From: Terriglobus sp. RCC_193
GTDB taxonomy: Bacteria; Acidobacteriota; Terriglobia; Terriglobales; Acidobacteriaceae
NCBI RefSeq assembly: GCF_041355105.1
Contig: NZ_JBFUPK010000002.1
Span: 1,494,037 to 1,558,036, forward strand
DNA: 64,000 nucleotides
Direction of reading: 5' to 3'
Shown here: piece by piece, positions 1-8,307 of the stretch
How positions within the stretch are numbered: the stretch's first letter is position 1
Layout of the letters: every line of letters starts with the position of its first letter
Position numbers and translations under genes: made by a program
The notes under the pieces: model-generated
Databases searched by the model: none
Told to the model about the DNA's origin: nothing
Seen by the model: the letters and a program-made list of their open reading frames with translations, nothing else

Positions 1-895
1 GGGCCAGTCGTTGCTGCCCTACCCCCAGTTCCAGAATGTCACCATGAGCGTGAGCAACGGCTACTCCCGTTACAACGCCATGGCGATCAAAGTGCAGAAG
101 CGTATGAGCAAGGGGCTGACTGTCCTGAGCACGTACACGTGGTCGTCCAACTGGGACAATCTGTGGAGTGCTGGTTCGCAGGTGTACTCCACGTACGGTC
201 CGCAGGATATCTACAACCCCAGGGCTGAGTATTCCCGCGCTCTGAACAATGTGCCAAACCGCTTTACGGCGGCGGTTAGCTACAACCTGCCTTTCGGCAA
301 GGGGCAGCGGTTTCTGGGTGGGGCTCCCTGGTATCTGGATGCCCTGGTGGGCGGTTGGCAGATCAATGATGAATGGACCGCGCAGAATGGCGTGCCTCTC
401 TCGGTGCAGCAGACGAATCAGAACACGGCCTACGGCACTACGGGTGTGGGCGGCAGCTACCAGCGTCCGAACCTGGTGGGCGATGCTCACTTGGCCTGCA
501 AGTCCGGCAGCCCGCAGGGCCGCCTGGGTGTCAGTTCCGTGGGTACCGGTCCGGCTTACCTGAACGTGAGTGCGTTCTCGGCAGCCGCTCCTTATACCTA
601 TGGCAATGCTCCACGTATGCTGCCTTGCCAGGGTCCGGGCAGCAATAATTCGGATATCTCCATCAACAAGATGTTCAAGGTGACGGAAAAGGTGAACGTT
701 CAGTTCCGCGCAGAAGCCTTGAACGCCTTCAACACACCGCAGTTTGGCAATCCCGCTACTACCCTGGTGCTGACCAACACAGGCGCTACAGGAACACCCA
801 CGGTAACCTCGGGATCGACCCAGACGCTGGGTAATGTGACCTCGCAGATCAACTACTCACGCATTATTCAGCTTGGCGGCAGAATCTCGTTCTAA
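1..895 (+). CDS. TonB-dependent receptor (Oar-like), C-terminal part, 5' end outside window
   Basis: This is the end of an outer-membrane beta-barrel receptor, read from base 2 without a start in the window. The about 297 visible residues are rich in aromatic/Gly/Ser/Asn strands (YSRYNAMAIKVQKRM, NVPNRFTAAVSYNLPFGKG, GGWQINDEWTAQNGVPL) and finish with IIQLGGRISF, a terminal strand ending in Phe as expected for BAM-inserted barrels. The same strand pattern, including the FNAFNTPQFGNP-like block, occurs at the end of the complete Oar-like receptor at 26052-29300. Acidobacteria carry many paralogues of this family, proposed to import large substrates such as glycans or peptides; nothing here shows the ligand. 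A strong terminator follows directly, so the gene ends its transcript. Confidence 0.85.
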   Translation, partial: GQSLLPYPQFQNVTMSVSNGYSRYNAMAIKVQKRMSKGLTVLSTYTWSSNWDNLWSAGSQVYSTYGPQDIYNPRAEYSRALNNVPNRFTAAVSYNLPFGKGQRFLGGAPWYLDALVGGWQINDEWTAQNGVPLSVQQTNQNTAYGTTGVGGSYQRPNLVGDAHLACKSGSPQGRLGVSSVGTGPAYLNVSAFSAAAPYTYGNAPRMLPCQGPGSNNSDISINKMFKVTEKVNVQFRAEALNAFNTPQFGNPATTLVLTNTGATGTPTVTSGSTQTLGNVTSQINYSRIIQLGGRISF

Positions 896-919
896 CGCCA
901 AAACGCGGTGTAACTGCCT

Positions 920-955
920 GGGGCCGTAGCTTTGTGCTGCGGCCCCCTCTTTTTG
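920..955 (+). terminator. Rho-independent terminator after the TonB receptor
   Basis: GGGGCCGTAGC pairs with GCTGCGGCCCC (one G-T wobble) around a 5-nt loop and is followed by TCTTTTTGG. It lies 25 nt after the receptor stop codon. Confidence 0.85.
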
Positions 956-1029
956 GATTTTCCTCCATACAGGACCGCAACTTGCGGCGCCCTGAAGCAT
1001 CTAGTAATAAAGATGGAACAGCGACCGGC

Positions 1030-1058
1030 TTGATCGGAGTTTGCCGGGGGCTTACACT
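1030..1058 (+). promoter_or_regulatory. Sigma-70-type promoter for the Fe-S carrier gene
   Basis: TTGATC (1030-1035), a 17-nt spacer and TACACT (1053-1058) lie 32 nt upstream of the ATG at 1091. An AAGGAG ribosome-binding site follows at 1076-1081. Assigned by consensus only. Confidence 0.5.
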
Positions 1059-1090
1059 AGAGATTGAAGTTTCTGAAGGAGACAACCACC

Positions 1091-1471
1091 ATGGCAACTG
1101 CCGCTCCCACACCCGAAGTAGTCACCGGCCCGGCCCCGACGACCCAGCCCGTTGCGCTGACCTCCTCCGCCATTGCCAAGGTGAAGGAGATTATGGCCAC
1201 CCAGGACCCGCTTCCGGCTGGTCTGCGCATTGGTGTGGTCGGTGGTGGATGCTCCGGCTTCCAATACTCCATGAGCTTTGAGAACCAGCAGGGCATGATG
1301 GACAAGGTTGTGCGCTTTGAAGACCTGAAGGTCTTCGTGGACGCCACCAGCGCCATGTACCTGAATGGCTGCACCGTGGATTACGTTGAGACGCTGGAAG
1401 CTGCCGGATTCAAGTTTGAGAATCCCCAGGTAAAGAGCACCTGCGGCTGCGGATCGTCGTTCTCGGTTTAA
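1091..1471 (+). CDS. erpA: Iron-sulfur cluster insertion protein, ErpA/IscA (HesB) family
   Basis: A-type carrier that receives an Fe-S cluster from a scaffold and hands it to apo-enzymes in the cytoplasm. The 126-aa product has the three family cysteines: one in GGGCSGFQY (about residue 55) and two in the C-terminal CGCGSSF. The frame is open nine codons further upstream, but the ATG at 1091 has an AAGGAG at ideal spacing, so it is taken as the start. The extra Ala/Pro/Thr-rich 20 residues at the N-terminus are unusual for the family and probably disordered. The gene stands alone between its own promoter and a terminator. Whether it is ErpA, IscA or SufA in function cannot be told from sequence alone; the symbol is the commonest annotation for stand-alone copies. 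Confidence 0.85.
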   Translation: MATAAPTPEVVTGPAPTTQPVALTSSAIAKVKEIMATQDPLPAGLRIGVVGGGCSGFQYSMSFENQQGMMDKVVRFEDLKVFVDATSAMYLNGCTVDYVETLEAAGFKFENPQVKSTCGCGSSFSV

Positions 1472-1516
1472 ATTCGCTAAAAGCTATGCTGCGAACCTGC
1501 AGCACCAGATTTACGG

Positions 1517-1541
1517 AAGGCCCGCTCAGGCGGGCCTTTCT
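1517..1541 (+). terminator. Rho-independent terminator after the Fe-S carrier gene
   Basis: AAGGCCCGC and GCGGGCCTT form a perfect 9-bp stem with loop TCAG, followed by TCTGCTGTCTG. The T-tract is weak but the stem is strong. Confidence 0.75.
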
Positions 1542-1618
1542 GCTGTCTGTAGATTGAAGAAATTGTGTGCCATCCCCGTTTGGCAGCGGTAGCCGTCTAA
1601 AATTGTGCAGACCATCCG

Positions 1619-2833
1619 ATGACGGAATACGTAGTTAAACTCGCCGACGAACGCGGCCGCGTGCAGGAGCAGACACATCCTGCCGCCAGCGCGGAGGAGT
1701 TGCGTGCACGCTTTTTGCAGGCGGGGTATCTCGTCTATTCCGTAAAACCAAAGGGTGCGCTTGCGGGGAGCTCCTCCGGCAAGAAGGTGAAACTGCAGGC
1801 TTTCCTCGTTTTTAATCAGCAGTTTGTGACGCTGATCAAGGCGGGGTTGCCCATTCCCGGATCGCTGGAGCTGCTGGCTCGGCGGCAGCGCGATGAAAAT
1901 TTCAAGGCGCAGCTGGTGAACGCGGCAGCGCGCATCAAGACGGGTGAATCGCTTTCCGGTGCGTTCAATGCGCAGGGGGGATTCCCGCTGATCTTTACCA
2001 CGACGCTGCTTGCGGGTGAGCGCTCCGGCAATCTGGCGGAAGTGCTGCAGCGTTATGTGGACTTTCAGCGCGTGTCGCTGACGGTGACAAAGAAGTTGAA
2101 GAGTGCGATGGTGTATCCCACGTTGCTGATCACGCTGGTGACTGGCCTCTTCGTCTTTCTCATTTCGTTTGTGGTGCCGCGTTTTGCGCAGTTGTATGAC
2201 CAGTTGAACGCGCCGCTGCCGAAGATCACCGTATTTCTGCTGGACGTTGGCAATGCTTCGCAGAAGTATGGTCTTTACGCTTTGCCGTTTGTGCTGCTGG
2301 CTGCGTTTTTGCTGTATCGATGGTCGAAGACGGATGCAGGTGCGACTTTGATTGATCGTGTGCGTTTGTCGCTTCCGCTGATTGGCAATATCTGGTTGAA
2401 GTACCAGGTGGGTTTGTTTGCGCGCACACTTTCCACGCTGTTGACGGGCGGTTTGCCGCTGGTGCCTTCGCTGGAAACGGCGGCACGATCCATCTCGTCG
2501 CGACAGGTTTCGAATGCTGTGTTTGCTTCCGTCACCCAAGTGCGCGAAGGCCAGGGTTTAAGCCGTTCTTTGGAAGCGACGGGTGTATTTCCGGAGCTTG
2601 CATTGGAAATGATTGAAGTGGGTGAATCGACCGGTGCTTTGCCCACGATGCTCAACTCCGTCGGTGGCTTCTTTGAAGAGGATGTGGATACATCCACTGC
2701 GGCGCTGTTGAGTTTGATTGAGCCCACGCTGCTGATCTTTATGGGTATTGTGGTGGCCGTGATTTTGATTTCACTTTACCTGCCCATCCTGCAACTTGGG
2801 GCGGGGGCTGCATCTGGGCAGCCTGGGCAGTAA
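1619..2833 (+). CDS. pilC: Type II secretion/type IV pilus inner-membrane platform protein, GspF/PilC family
   Basis: Polytopic inner-membrane protein on which pilus or pseudopilus assembly is thought to turn, working with the ATPase encoded next. The 404 aa fit the family (about 400). An N-terminal about 55-residue cytoplasmic domain precedes two homologous F-domains (about 60-190 and 265-390), each with the family pattern (FNQQFVTLIKAGLPIPGSLE; FARTLSTLLTGGLPLVPSLE). Hydrophobic segments lie near 165-190, 215-235 and 365-392. The second domain has the typical EVGESTGALP motif. It is the first gene of a co-directional cluster reaching 9814. The ATG at 1619 lacks a clear Shine-Dalgarno sequence. 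Secretion versus pilus role cannot be separated from this gene alone; the PilMNO-type neighbours favour a pilus-type machine. Confidence 0.9.
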   Translation: MTEYVVKLADERGRVQEQTHPAASAEELRARFLQAGYLVYSVKPKGALAGSSSGKKVKLQAFLVFNQQFVTLIKAGLPIPGSLELLARRQRDENFKAQLVNAAARIKTGESLSGAFNAQGGFPLIFTTTLLAGERSGNLAEVLQRYVDFQRVSLTVTKKLKSAMVYPTLLITLVTGLFVFLISFVVPRFAQLYDQLNAPLPKITVFLLDVGNASQKYGLYALPFVLLAAFLLYRWSKTDAGATLIDRVRLSLPLIGNIWLKYQVGLFARTLSTLLTGGLPLVPSLETAARSISSRQVSNAVFASVTQVREGQGLSRSLEATGVFPELALEMIEVGESTGALPTMLNSVGGFFEEDVDTSTAALLSLIEPTLLIFMGIVVAVILISLYLPILQLGAGAASGQPGQ

Positions 2834-2869
2834 GTTTTCACCGAAAGTTTTAGGAGTTCAAGCGAACTT

Positions 2870-4501
2870 ATGGCAACACCTCTGGCAATACCCATTGCGA
2901 ACCCGGAACTGAACGAGACAGAGCGCGCGCAGTTGATGGCGCGGCGCTATCACTGCGAGTTTGTGGATCTGCGTGAGTTCAAGATTCAGCATGAACTGGT
3001 GAAGTCTGTACCGGTGGAACTGATGTTCCGCTACAACTTCATTCCGCTGGAGCAGTTGCAGGATCGACTCGTAATCGCTGTCAGCGATCCTTCGCGGTTG
3101 ATGGTGCTGGATGAAATTTCTGGATTGCTTGGCCAACGGTTGCTGACGCGTGTGGCCACGCTATCGCAGATCACCGATCTGCTGAAGAAGACAGAACAGT
3201 CGCAGCGTGTTCTGGAAGAGGCAACAGAAGGCCTCACGTTTGATGTCCTGTCTGCGGAAGATAATCCAGACGAGAACATTTCCATTGAGCGGCTGACGAG
3301 TGAAGACGATATCTCGCCGATTATTCGACTGGTGGACACGACGATCTTCTCCGCGCTGGAACGGCGTGCTTCCGATATCCATCTGGAAACATACGACGAT
3401 TCATTGCTGGTGAAGTATCGCATTGACGGCGTGTTGCAGCAGGCAATGGCACCTATCGCACGTGAGCATCATCAGACAATTCTTTCGCGTATCAAGGTCA
3501 TGAGCGAGCTGGATATCGCAGAGCGTCGCGTGCCGCAGGACGGTCGTTTTCGTGTGCGCTACAAGGGCCGTCTGATCGATTTTCGCGTGTCCATCATGCC
3601 CACGGTACATGGCGAAAATGCTGTGCTGCGTGTGCTGGATAAAGAGTCGATGAGCGAGAAGTTCAAGAAGCTCTCGCTGGATGTTGTGGGCTTTGGCGCA
3701 CATGATCTGGAGCGCTTCCGCCGATACATCAAAGAACCGTATGGCATGGTGCTGGTGACTGGGCCAACGGGTTCTGGTAAGACAACAACGCTCTACGCTG
3801 CGCTGAATGAGATCAAGAGCGAAGAAGACAAGATCATCACCATTGAAGACCCGGTCGAATATCAGATTCGCGGCATTACGCAGATCCCGGTGAATGAGAA
3901 GAAGGGCCTGACGTTTGCGCGTGGTCTGCGTTCGATTCTGCGTCATGATCCGGACAAGATTCTGGTCGGTGAGATTCGTGATGCGGAGACTGCGCAGATT
4001 GCCATTAACTCTGCGCTGACGGGCCATCTTGTATTTACAACCGTTCACGCAAACAACGTGGTGGATGTGTTGGGCCGATTCCTGAACATGGGTGTTGAGC
4101 CGTACAACTTTGTGTCGGCGCTGAACTGCATCCTGGCGCAGCGGCTGGTGCGACAGATCTGCGATTTCTGTGCGACGCATCGCACCTACAGCGACGATGC
4201 GTTATTGGAAAATGGCTTGAATCCTGAGGAATGGCGCGGGTTTGAGTTCCGCGAGGGCACGGGGTGTATTGAGTGCGGCGGTACGGGATATCGCGGGCGT
4301 TCGGCAATTCATGAATTGCTGGAGCTGGATGATGAAGTGCGCGAAATGCTGCTGGAGAAGAAGCCGGGAAGCGAAATTCGTCGCAAGGCCGCGGCGAAGG
4401 GGATGCACTTTCTGCGTGATTCGGCGCTGGACCGTGTGCGCAAGGGCGTGACCACGCTGCATGAGATCAACAAGGTGACATTTATCGAAAGCGGCCGCTA
4501 G
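2870..4501 (+). CDS. pilB: Type II secretion/type IV pilus assembly ATPase, GspE/PilB family
   Basis: Hexameric cytoplasmic ATPase that powers pilus or pseudopilus extension through the platform protein. The 543 aa hold an N-terminal GspE-N domain (about 1-140), then the motor domain with Walker A GPTGSGKTTT (298-307), the Asp box around TIEDPVE, Walker B-like ILVGEIRDAET and a His box (LTGHLVFTTVHAN). A zinc-binding tetracysteine pair, CDFC and CIECGGTGYRGR, lies near 430 and 466, which marks extension ATPases rather than PilT retraction ATPases. AGGAG stands 13 nt upstream of the ATG and the gene lies 36 nt after pilC, so the two are probably co-transcribed. No pilT-type gene is present in the window. 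Confidence 0.92.
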   Translation: MATPLAIPIANPELNETERAQLMARRYHCEFVDLREFKIQHELVKSVPVELMFRYNFIPLEQLQDRLVIAVSDPSRLMVLDEISGLLGQRLLTRVATLSQITDLLKKTEQSQRVLEEATEGLTFDVLSAEDNPDENISIERLTSEDDISPIIRLVDTTIFSALERRASDIHLETYDDSLLVKYRIDGVLQQAMAPIAREHHQTILSRIKVMSELDIAERRVPQDGRFRVRYKGRLIDFRVSIMPTVHGENAVLRVLDKESMSEKFKKLSLDVVGFGAHDLERFRRYIKEPYGMVLVTGPTGSGKTTTLYAALNEIKSEEDKIITIEDPVEYQIRGITQIPVNEKKGLTFARGLRSILRHDPDKILVGEIRDAETAQIAINSALTGHLVFTTVHANNVVDVLGRFLNMGVEPYNFVSALNCILAQRLVRQICDFCATHRTYSDDALLENGLNPEEWRGFEFREGTGCIECGGTGYRGRSAIHELLELDDEVREMLLEKKPGSEIRRKAAAKGMHFLRDSALDRVRKGVTTLHEINKVTFIESGR

Positions 4502-4583
4502 ACCGCGCAGCCTTTGCTCCATTCGTACTATGCTGGTGCCGCTTCGCTGCGTGAGATTTCTCCGCAGCGTATGAGGGTGAACG

Positions 4584-5516
4584 ATGCGGCGTGGATTGCG
4601 AATTCTTTTTTCACTTCTGACGGTGGGAGCCGCTGTTTCACAGGCGCAGCAGCGGCCACAGATTCTTGGCATTGCGCATGTGGCGTATGCGTCGCATGAC
4701 ATGGAGGCTTCGCGTGCGTTTTATCGCGACTGGCTTGGGCTTGAGGAAGTGAATCCGTGGACGGAAAACGGTAAGGTCGCGTTCACGTTCTTCAAGATCA
4801 ACGACCACCAGTTTGTGGAGCTGACGCCGGAGAAGCAGGCGGGGACCGATCGCTTTGGCGATGTGTCGTTTGAGACGGATGATGCTGAGGCGATGCGGCG
4901 TTACCTCGCGACGAAGGGTGTTGCGGTGCCAAAGGAAGTGACGCATGGACGCATTGGCAACGTGGCATTCAAGATCACTGATCCCGCAGGCCACGAAGTG
5001 GAGTTTGTGCAGTATCAGCCGCAGGGTAAGACGATGCAGGACTTTGGCAAGCACTTAGGCGCGGATCGCATCTCCACGCACATGACACATACCGGGCTGA
5101 TTGTCACAGACCTTGATCCGGAGTATCGCTTCTACACGCAGGTGCTTGGTTTCACGGAGACGTGGCGCGGATCGTCGGATGGAAAGACGTTGTCATGGAT
5201 CAATCTGAAGATGCCGGACAGCACGGATTATGTGGAGTTGATGCTGCATTCGCCCGCGCCGGAGCCTACGAAGCGTGGTTCCGCACACCACATCTGCCTG
5301 GTGGTGCCGAGTGTGCCGGAGGCGGTGGCGAAGCTGAAGGCTCGTCCGTATGCCGCGACGTACAAACGTCCACTGGAAGATGATCATGTGGGCAAGAATC
5401 GGAAGCGGCAGTCGAACCTGTTTGATCCGGATGGCACGCGGACGGAGCTGATGGAGCCCACGACGATTGACGGCACGATGACGCCGTCATCGACGGCTCC
5501 GTGGCCTCCGCAATGA
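4584..5516 (+). CDS. Exported double VOC-fold (glyoxalase/bleomycin-resistance superfamily) protein
   Basis: The 310-aa product starts with a cleavable signal peptide (about 20 residues ending VSQAQ) and then has two vicinal-oxygen-chelate modules. The first begins ILGIAHVAYASHDMEASRAFYRDWLGLEE and the second HMTHTGLIVTDLDPEYRFYTQVLGFTE. Each keeps an early His and a late Glu (HQFVELTP, HEVEFVQY; DYVELMLH, GTRTELME) of the usual metal-binding set. VOC proteins cover lyases, dioxygenases and resistance proteins, so the reaction is unknown; the signal peptide implies a periplasmic or extracellular site. It sits inside the pilus/secretion cluster between the ATPase and PilM, possibly as an inserted cargo gene, because a REP-like repeat follows it. 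Confidence 0.75.
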   Translation: MRRGLRILFSLLTVGAAVSQAQQRPQILGIAHVAYASHDMEASRAFYRDWLGLEEVNPWTENGKVAFTFFKINDHQFVELTPEKQAGTDRFGDVSFETDDAEAMRRYLATKGVAVPKEVTHGRIGNVAFKITDPAGHEVEFVQYQPQGKTMQDFGKHLGADRISTHMTHTGLIVTDLDPEYRFYTQVLGFTETWRGSSDGKTLSWINLKMPDSTDYVELMLHSPAPEPTKRGSAHHICLVVPSVPEAVAKLKARPYAATYKRPLEDDHVGKNRKRQSNLFDPDGTRTELMEPTTIDGTMTPSSTAPWPPQ

Positions 5517-5625
5517 CGCGGATTCGTTGGTTGGGTGGAACTTTCCGATTCTGTGGCGAGGAAGAACTTCGTTCGGATATGAGTGTGGCTTCTGAAACGT
5601 TGTAGTGGGCAGAGGAGAATGCAGG

Positions 5626-5698
5626 TCCTTCGACTTCACTTCGCTTCGCTGCGTTTCGCTCAGGATGACGGTCTTTGACCGTACGAGCTTCGCTTTGG
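5626..5698 (+). repeat. Dispersed REP-like repeat, copy A
   Basis: A TCCTTCGACTTCACTTCGCTTC-type block ending CAGGATGACGG is followed by a shared tail with TTTGACCGTACGAGCTTCGCT. The same block and tail recur at 15799-15859, and the block recurs inverted at 40270-40304. A diverged second unit follows at about 5701-5740 (CATGATGGTCTTCGACAGCATGGGCTTCGCT). The whole 5517-5850 gap holds this repeat and otherwise nothing I can call. Confidence 0.6.
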
Positions 5699-5850
5699 TC
5701 AGTCATGATGGTCTTCGACAGCATGGGCTTCGCTGTGATGAAACAATGACGCCAATATCGGGCGATGCAGTATTCTCTTGGGACGATTCTTCTGCTATCG
5801 GATGGACGCAAATCCCGTCTCAAGCATGTAGTCTGGATTAGCTCCAAAGT

Positions 5851-6909
5851 ATGCCTTCTGTCCTCCCGAAATCGACGATGCTGGTGCGCCCGCGCATGGC
5901 TGTAGAGGTGCGTCCTGAGGGCGTGTATGCGGCCTCGTCGCCGGATGCTGCAGGATTGCTGGCACAGGTGGCTTCTGCCACGCTGCCGGTGGGTGCCGTG
6001 GTGCCGTCGCTGAAGGTGGGCAATGTGGTGGACCGCATTGCCGTGATTGCGGCGTTGCGCAAGGTGCTGGGCGCGGTGCAGGTGGGCAAAGGGCGCGATG
6101 TGACCCTGATTGTGCCGGATACGGCGGTGCGCGTCCTGTTGCTGGATTTTGATGAACTGCCGTCGAAGACGGAAGATGCGCTGGCGGTAATGCGTTTCCG
6201 GCTGGCCAAGCTGCTGCCGTTTAACCCGGAACTGGCGCAGGTTAGCTGGCAGGTGATGAGCCGTCATGCACTGGTGTTGCAGGTGCTGGTGGTGGCCATT
6301 CCGAATGAGGTGCTGGCGGAATACGAATCGGCCGTGCGCGAGGCTGGGTTTGAACCGGGTGCTGTGCTGCCCAGTACGCTGGCCGTGGCTGCGGCGATTG
6401 ACGATGCCGCGCAGACCGCGTCGTTGCTGGTGAATGGCAGCGAATATGCCGTGACCACTGCGATTCTGCGCCGCGGAGAACTGCTGCTGCATCGCACGCT
6501 GGAATTGAAGACGGGCGCTATGGCCGAAGCTGCTGCCATTGTGGCCCAGGAGCCGGCGAATGCTGCGATTGACGCGGAACTGATGCAGACGCAGGGCGGC
6601 GAGGCCAGCGACGTCGGCGTGGCAGAGATCGTGCAGGCCAGTGTGCTGGCCACAACCGATGATCCGTCGCGCGTGGAATTGGAGTTGTTACAGGCTGTGA
6701 GTGTGGCGGCGGCTTATTTTGAAGATTCGTTGAATGTGGCGCCGGAGACGGTGCTGACGGCTGGAACGCTGTCGCCTGCGGCGTTGGAAGCGATGCTGGC
6801 AGAGACGGGGCTGCGCGCGGCAGAGGTGCTGACGTCGACGGATTTGTTGTCGGCCACGCCGATTGCCCACGGGCTGTTGGCGGGGCTGCGAGGAGCGTTG
6901 AAGAGCTAA
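5851..6909 (+). CDS. pilM: Type IV pilus assembly protein PilM/GspL-like (actin-fold)
   Basis: Cytoplasmic actin-like protein that in type IV pilus systems binds the N-terminus of PilN and links the platform to the ATPase. The 352-aa product has an actin-fold-like beginning (MAVEVRPEGVYAA), a PilM-like VTLIVPDTAVRVLLLDFDELP segment around 90-110 and RFRLAKLLPFNPEL, typical of the PilM/GspL family where the partner is engaged. It is Ala/Val-rich and clearly diverged. It is followed after 1 nt by pilN, which supports the assignment by context. The Shine-Dalgarno sequence of the ATG at 5851 is poor; ATGs at 5878 and 5896 are alternatives that would remove up to 15 residues. Confidence 0.75.
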   Translation: MPSVLPKSTMLVRPRMAVEVRPEGVYAASSPDAAGLLAQVASATLPVGAVVPSLKVGNVVDRIAVIAALRKVLGAVQVGKGRDVTLIVPDTAVRVLLLDFDELPSKTEDALAVMRFRLAKLLPFNPELAQVSWQVMSRHALVLQVLVVAIPNEVLAEYESAVREAGFEPGAVLPSTLAVAAAIDDAAQTASLLVNGSEYAVTTAILRRGELLLHRTLELKTGAMAEAAAIVAQEPANAAIDAELMQTQGGEASDVGVAEIVQASVLATTDDPSRVELELLQAVSVAAAYFEDSLNVAPETVLTAGTLSPAALEAMLAETGLRAAEVLTSTDLLSATPIAHGLLAGLRGALKS

Positions 6910-6910
6910 C

Positions 6911-7669
6911 GTGCGCGTCTCGATTAATCTCGCAACCCGGCCCTACGTGGAGCTGGATCGGCTGCTGAAGCAGCTTCGCATTGCCATTGGTGTGCTGGCT
7001 GTGATGGCGCTTGCGCTGGGCATATGGCTGTATACGCAGTCGTCAAAGGCGCGGCAGCAGGTGGTGGAACTGAATGCATTGAAGACGCAGGAGCAGAAGC
7101 TGCAGGGCGAGCGCAATGCGAATGAGGCTCGTTTACGGCAGCCGGTGAATGCGGCCACGCTGAGTCGCAACCAGTTCCTGAATACGCTGTTCCAGCGCAA
7201 GAGTTTCTCGTGGACTGCGGTGCTGATGGATCTGGAGGAGGTGCTGCCGGAGGGCGTGCAGGTGTCGTCCATTGAACCTGTGCTATCGGCTACGGGTGAG
7301 GTGACCATTCGTATGCGTGTGCTGGGGCAGCGTGAGAATACGGTGCAACTAGTGCGCAACCTGGAGAAGTCACATCGGTTTATCGCGCCGCGTCTGGCAG
7401 GTGAAGCGCAGCAGACAGCGCAGAAAAATGCCACGACAATTGGCGCGAATGGCCTACCGCAGCTTGCTGCTGCGCAGACGGGTGTGAACGGCCTGCCTGC
7501 TATCTCCGGTGTGGAGTTTGAGATTGTTTCCGGCTATAACCCGCTGCAGGCGCGTGTTCACGAAAAGACCGCAGCGAAGGCTGAAGATGAGACCGCTGAA
7601 GATAAGACCAAAGATAAGGTCGATGAAAAGACCAGGGTCAAGACCAGGCCGGGGGTGAAAAAGCCATGA
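6911..7669 (+). CDS. pilN: Type IV pilus assembly protein PilN-like
   Basis: Bitopic inner-membrane protein pairing with PilO to form the alignment complex. The 252 aa begin with the family signature RVSINLATRPY, a PilM-binding stretch seen in PilN (INLLP-type). One transmembrane helix follows (about 22-44), then a coiled coil (QQVVELNALKTQEQKLQGERN) and a periplasmic ferredoxin-like domain (about 95-170). The start is GTG at 6911, one base after the pilM stop. The C-terminal tail (about 215-252) is very rich in Lys, Glu and Asp (DETAEDKTKDKVDEKTR) and looks disordered, an unusual extension. The stop overlaps the pilO start by 4 nt, implying translational coupling. Confidence 0.8.
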   Translation: MRVSINLATRPYVELDRLLKQLRIAIGVLAVMALALGIWLYTQSSKARQQVVELNALKTQEQKLQGERNANEARLRQPVNAATLSRNQFLNTLFQRKSFSWTAVLMDLEEVLPEGVQVSSIEPVLSATGEVTIRMRVLGQRENTVQLVRNLEKSHRFIAPRLAGEAQQTAQKNATTIGANGLPQLAAAQTGVNGLPAISGVEFEIVSGYNPLQARVHEKTAAKAEDETAEDKTKDKVDEKTRVKTRPGVKKP

Positions 7670-8307
7670 GGCTGCCTTCGGGACTGACTGTATCGGGCGT
7701 GACCCTGAACGACGTGCAGCGCGAGCGTATGCGCAAGATCGCAACGCCGGTGAATGCGCATCTGGTGGTGGCTGCTGTGCTGGTTTTGCTGTGCCTGTAT
7801 CTCGGCGTGCGGCTGTACATGGTCAGCGGCAGCACCGGAACGCAGGGCAGTGAGGCAATTGTGGTGGCACAGTCACGTGTGGCTGCAGCCAATCTGGCGG
7901 CGGAGAAACTGCGCGGCGTGGATTCGAAGCTGCAGGCGTCGGATACCGAGGCGCAGAAGTTCTACACGGATCGGCTGCCCTATGCGTACTCTGACGTGGC
8001 TGCTGCGATTGGAACGCTGGCGAAGGAGACGAACGTTCGCTGGAGCCGCGCGTCGTACGTGCAGGCCGCTCCCACGGATGGCGTAACCGAATTGCGTATC
8101 GACGGCGCGGTGATGGGCGATTACGTTTCTGTGGCGCACTTCATCAATGCCATGGAACGCAGCAAGAGCTTCTTCCTGATTGAGAACCTGGCGCTGACCG
8201 GCGCCCAGGGTGGTTTGGTGAATCTGCAGCTTCGGATCGGAACGTATATCCGCGAACCCATGCCTGCCTATACCGCGGCGCAAACCGCCACGGGAGCGCA
8301 TCCATGA
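7666..8307 (+). CDS. pilO: Type IV pilus assembly protein PilO-like
   Basis: Partner of PilN in the inner-membrane alignment complex. The 213 aa contain about 30 cytoplasmic residues, one transmembrane helix (about 29-49: VVAAVLVLLCLYLGVRLYMV), a short coiled coil (about 65-95) and a periplasmic domain with the PilO-type LRIDGAVMGDYVSVAHFINAMER and FFLIENLALTG segments. The ATG overlaps the pilN stop (ATGA) and the stop overlaps the next start (ATGA), so pilN-pilO-pilP-like-pseudopilin form a tightly coupled set. Sequence similarity is low for this family; the assignment rests on topology plus order. Confidence 0.75.
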   Translation: MRLPSGLTVSGVTLNDVQRERMRKIATPVNAHLVVAAVLVLLCLYLGVRLYMVSGSTGTQGSEAIVVAQSRVAAANLAAEKLRGVDSKLQASDTEAQKFYTDRLPYAYSDVAAAIGTLAKETNVRWSRASYVQAAPTDGVTELRIDGAVMGDYVSVAHFINAMERSKSFFLIENLALTGAQGGLVNLQLRIGTYIREPMPAYTAAQTATGAHP

